From contig JAJEJD010000015.1 in the NCBI GenBank assembly GCA_022828125.1, forward strand, positions 83,424 through 147,423: DNA of 64,000 nucleotides. Reading direction: 5' to 3'. The notes under the pieces were generated by a model, which was given only the letters and a program-made list of their open reading frames with translations, did no database searches and was not told the DNA's origin. This stretch comes from a bacterium (GTDB lineage: Bacteria > UBA8248). Shown here one piece after another: positions 61,144-64,000 of this stretch. Each line of letters begins with the position of its first letter. The first letter of the stretch is position 1. The position numbers were made by a program, and so were the translations under genes.

Positions 61144-61870
61144 TTGGTTTTCCCCCACGTTAGTGGGTCCTCATACGCGCCACTTTAATGCGCCGCCGCG
61201 CGCTTCGTCAAGACGGATCCCGGCCCGAGAGGGAGGGATGTCCGAGGTCGTTGCAAGGCGGTGCGGTTTCGTTCGTCATTCCGGCTTTCGCCGGAATGAC
61301 GGCAGTGGTCAATTCCGAACGAGGAGGGCTTTTTCAACAACCCCCTCATGGGGGTCGAGACGGCGGAGGAGGATTCCCAACAAAAAAACCGCTTCGCAGG
61401 CAAAACGCGCGCGAAACGGCGAATTTTCTATTCCTGATTTCCGATAATTGTCGTTATCAGACAATACAACACCTCTCAAAACCATGTCAAGCGCAATTCC
61501 GGGGTCCCCGGAGGGGTTTCGGGCGCCGTTTCGCGCCTTTTTCCGCTCATTTGCGGCCCACGTGCGCCCCGGAACGGGTTTCCCGGCGGAGAACGGGGCT
61601 TCCGGTGTCCCCTAACGACAATTAGCGGCGGGCAGGCCGCTCGCCTTTGGAGACCGGGAACGGTGCGCGCATACCGCAGGGATTCGTGCCTCGCAGAACC
61701 ACCGGCCCGGACCATGAAAGGGTTCGAGTCCGCCGTATTTCAGGCGGCCCAAAATACAAAATCAGTTTGTGAAGGCCCGAAATAAAACGAAGGAAAGGAG
61801 GTTAATCGGAGAAAGCCGGAAATTCACTGAAAATCCCTTTTTCTACTGTGTATTCAGGAGGACTCACTAA
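61144..61870. other. 727-bp intergenic region with inverted repeats
   Basis: No gene is seen. It contains the palindrome GTCATTCCGGC-TTTC-GCCGGAATGAC (61275-61300), a CTTTTTCAACAACCCC tag (61329-61344), a GC-rich segment bounded by inverted 12-mers (61445-61624), a fragment like a tRNA T-arm (GGGTTCGAGTCC, ~61720), a hairpin CCGCC-GTATTTCA-GGCGG (61731-61748) and the leader of the lipoprotein gene with AGGAGG at 61856. Confidence 0.6.
61445..61624. repeat. 180-bp segment bounded by perfect 12-bp inverted repeats
   Basis: TAATTGTCGTTA at 61445-61456 and its exact reverse complement TAACGACAATTA at 61613-61624. The enclosed ~156 bases are very GC-rich, unlike the AT-rich ends. No coding frame stands out. 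Confidence 0.6.
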
Positions 61871-63757
61871 ATGACGTTCAAAGATAAATCGATAAACAAG
61901 CTTTACGCTTTCGCGATGGCGGCTGTATTCGCCCTCGTGCTGGCGGGCTGCGGTGGCGGAGGCGGTGGTACCGCGGAGGACCCGACGCTGATGCCGACCC
62001 CGCAGGAAATGTGCGTGGCAGACAAGGGCGAGGGCAGCGTGATAGTGGACGGTATGTGCTATTCGGCCACGGAGCACGCATCCAACATGTGCGCGGCGGC
62101 CGGCGGCCGGTATGAAGACGACGGAACGTGTACTTCGGCCGATCAAATCGAAACCGAGAAGCGCACCACCGCGCAAAACGCAGCGATGAGGGCGTACGAA
62201 GCCGCGAAAGCGGCGCTGGCCGCCGTCATGGACGACGCGAGCCATGACATGGATTCCTACGCTATGGCCGAGGAAGCTCTGAACGAAGCGAAGGCGGCGA
62301 ACGCCGTGGCCCAGGCGGCCACCACCTCCGCTAATGCGGAAGCCGCCCAGGCGCTCGTCGAGACGGCGAGAGACAATGTCGTGATGTACGCCGGGATGGT
62401 GACGGCGGCGGCAACGAAGGCCGCTGAGCGGGTGGTGCAAGAGGCGGCGAACGCCGTGGCCATGACGAAAGCAGATGCCATCAAGGCCGAAGCCGCTCAG
62501 TTGGGGACCGCCGCAAGTCCCGACGCCGGCCTCGGCGGTGGCGGCGGCGTTGACGCTGATGACGCCGCTGTTCCTGCAGCTACCACTTATTCGATGACCA
62601 TCGAGCGCGACCGCATGGGCACGACGGTCAAGATCGCCGACACCGCGATGGCAGAGGACGACGATCCCCAATTCATGCAGGCCGAGGATTTGGGCGGCGG
62701 AACCACCATGCACGTTCGCGACAACGGCATGGGCGTGGAAGAAGTCGTGGTCGTCAGCACGGACATCGAAACGCCCAAGGCGGTGGCGTTTGCGAAGTTC
62801 GAGGAAGATCTCGCTGGAACGCTGTCTCAAACGCTGAATGTCAGGAAGGACGGCGTAACTGTAGACGCGGACAATCCTGCTGATTCTTTCGATGTCTCGG
62901 CTGCCATCAGCACGGTTGCCGATCGCTTGTCGAACATAATGGCGGCTGGTTTTTCCTCCAGCGGCGGGGGTACTCTTACTTACCCGGCGGACAACTCTGC
63001 CACCGATGACAAGGATGAGGCGTTTGAAGCCACGGGTACCTACAATGGTGCGATGGGCACATACAGATGTGCTGCATCATCCGGCACATGTTCGGTCACG
63101 TACGACGCGGAAGGGAAGATATCCGCTATCGGCACTGACTGGATCTTCACTCCCGCCGAGGGCGCCACCTCCGATCAGCTGGACTACGACTACTACAACT
63201 ACGGCTTCTGGCTGAAGAAGACAACCGACGAAGACGGCGTGCTCACCTACAACGAGGTCGAGACCTTCGCTGGATCTTCGGTTGCCGCGAGTGGTGACGT
63301 CAGCAGTGTTCTCGGGTCAGCGACATACGAAGGCGGCGCGACAGGCGTGTATGTGAAAAACGTGTACAACTCCGACCGCACGATCGACACGGCCACCTCC
63401 GGCCACTTCACGGCGGACGTCAACCTCATGGCGTATTTCGGCGGGAACGACGTCGCCGTCAGCAATCAGAATAGCATCAAAGGAACCATCGACAACTTCA
63501 CGTTGTCCGGCGGTGAGGAGCAGATGTGGAGCGTGGCTGTAGAGGGAGATATTGCTGCCAGTGGTGGAACCGCGTCCGGCACGGCCAAGGGTGGAGATGG
63601 TGATGGTTCGTTCAGCGCCACCTTCCATGGGGACGTGACGGCTGCGGCTGATGGAACAGTTCCCCAGCCCGGTTCCGTAGTCGGCGAGTTCAACGCCGGC
63701 TTCACGGACGGATCCGTGGCCGGCGGGTTCGGCGCACGACGGAAGATGATGGAATAG
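61871..63757 (+). CDS. TbpB-like surface lipoprotein with Ala-rich helical stalk
   Basis: The 628-residue protein has a lipoprotein signal with lipobox LAGC (Cys27) followed by six Gly. Residues ~45-95 hold paired cysteines (MCVADKGEG, MCYSATEHASNMCAAAGGRY, GTC). Residues ~100-215 are an Ala-rich helical stalk (AYEAAKAALAAVMDDASHDM). The rest is beta-rich and ends with FNAGFTDGSVAGGFGARR, the C-terminal strand pattern of transferrin-binding-protein-like beta-barrel domains (TbpB_B_D). It is expected on the outer membrane; many relatives bind host or environmental ligands, but the ligand is unknown. RBS AGGAGG, ATG 61871. Confidence 0.85.
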   Translation: MTFKDKSINKLYAFAMAAVFALVLAGCGGGGGGTAEDPTLMPTPQEMCVADKGEGSVIVDGMCYSATEHASNMCAAAGGRYEDDGTCTSADQIETEKRTTAQNAAMRAYEAAKAALAAVMDDASHDMDSYAMAEEALNEAKAANAVAQAATTSANAEAAQALVETARDNVVMYAGMVTAAATKAAERVVQEAANAVAMTKADAIKAEAAQLGTAASPDAGLGGGGGVDADDAAVPAATTYSMTIERDRMGTTVKIADTAMAEDDDPQFMQAEDLGGGTTMHVRDNGMGVEEVVVVSTDIETPKAVAFAKFEEDLAGTLSQTLNVRKDGVTVDADNPADSFDVSAAISTVADRLSNIMAAGFSSSGGGTLTYPADNSATDDKDEAFEATGTYNGAMGTYRCAASSGTCSVTYDAEGKISAIGTDWIFTPAEGATSDQLDYDYYNYGFWLKKTTDEDGVLTYNEVETFAGSSVAASGDVSSVLGSATYEGGATGVYVKNVYNSDRTIDTATSGHFTADVNLMAYFGGNDVAVSNQNSIKGTIDNFTLSGGEEQMWSVAVEGDIAASGGTASGTAKGGDGDGSFSATFHGDVTAAADGTVPQPGSVVGEFNAGFTDGSVAGGFGARRKMME

Positions 63758-63787
63758 CAAATAGTCAGAGCAGGACACCTTCGGCTT

Positions 63788-63805
63788 CGGGGCTTCACCG
63801 CCCCG
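63788..63805 (+). terminator. possible terminator hairpin after the lipoprotein gene
   Basis: CGGGGC-TTCACC-GCCCCG is a perfect 6-bp stem 31 bases past the stop, but without a clear T run. Nothing else is recognised in 63758-64000. Confidence 0.45.
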
Positions 63806-64000
63806 GGGTCTTGGGCAGGCGAAGGAAAGGAAGAAGAGTGGAAAAGGGGGTTGCCCGTTGGTTGCTTCCCTCGTGATGAGCAAATTGTACCGCTCCTGGT
63901 TATGAGTTTGAGTCCTCGAGCCGGGAACGGGAACAACGGGCAGCCCCCACTTTCAGCTTCAAGAAAGCAGCCGACACCCCGACTCGGCCTGTACCTCGGG

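Noticed and set aside
61715..61750. tRNA gene suggested by GGGTTCGAGTCC
   Set aside because: Only a T-arm-like segment is present; no acceptor, D or anticodon stem can be formed. It could be a remnant of an attachment site, but there is no second copy in the window.

Overview
This is a GC-rich bacterial chromosome window, probably from an uncultured Gram-negative-type lineage. Indicators are a murein lytic transglycosylase, the MEP isoprenoid enzyme Dxs, exonuclease VII, an Sm-like Lys/Thr tRNA pair and a lipobox surface lipoprotein. I cannot fix the phylum from sequence alone. The mixture of catabolic CoA enzymes, hydantoinase genes, a molybdoenzyme and abundant intergenic palindromes recalls metabolically versatile environmental lineages (Tectomicrobia/Nitrospinota/deltaproteobacterial-like genomes), but that is a guess.

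Layout. 1-1012: truncated beta-hydroxyacid dehydrogenase, tRNA-Thr(CGT), tRNA-Lys(TTT). 1171-10634: co-directional catabolic cluster with a CMD-family protein, a dimeric alpha/beta-barrel protein, an AhpD/CMD-type SELENOPROTEIN with an in-frame UGA (2341-3024), four MaoC hot-dog proteins arranged as two pairs, an ADP-forming acyl-CoA synthetase, an SDR, a zinc alcohol dehydrogenase and fumarase. 10858-17367: luciferase-like oxidoreductase, unknown gene, SelA-like PLP enzyme with no standard start codon, a REP-associated tyrosine transposase (RAYT) carrying REP palindromes inside its own reading frame, and aconitase. 17600-22240: accessory stretch with a ParA-type ATPase plus partner, two members of a membrane coiled-coil family, and several unknown genes. 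22242-32406: RlmN, HAD phosphatase, lytic transglycosylase, endonuclease III, EamA transporter, acyl-CoA dehydrogenase, VOC protein, a large unknown protein, SbcD-like phosphoesterase and ComB. 32403-39726: folD-xseA-xseB-ispA-dxs-tlyA operon plus an M29-like hydrolase. 40428-43691: Nudix and cysE-iscS-iscU-GyrI operon. 44023-50197: aminotransferase, greA, di-haem-type cytochrome b, fused iron-sulfur/molybdopterin oxidoreductase, and an orphan antitoxin-like repressor. 50716-58116: compact operon of polyprenyl synthase, maf, aminotransferase, 2-hydroxyacid dehydrogenase, hyuA and hyuB. 58323-63757: cyclophilin-like protein, ThiI, the largest coiled-coil family member, and a TbpB-like surface lipoprotein.

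Most gene-free stretches longer than 200 bases are filled with dispersed inverted repeats: a 116-bp MITE-like element with C-rich terminal inverted repeats (two full-length copies with opposite core orientation, plus expanded and truncated copies), a second ~148-bp inverted-repeat family (two copies), 28-nt REP-like palindromes, and a short CTTTTTCAACARCCCC tag that accompanies the MITEs.

The most interesting items are the CxxU selenoprotein with a well-placed bacterial SECIS hairpin, the multi-copy membrane protein family built from 7-, 11- and 18-residue repeats, and the RAYT that has absorbed its own REP palindromes in frame.
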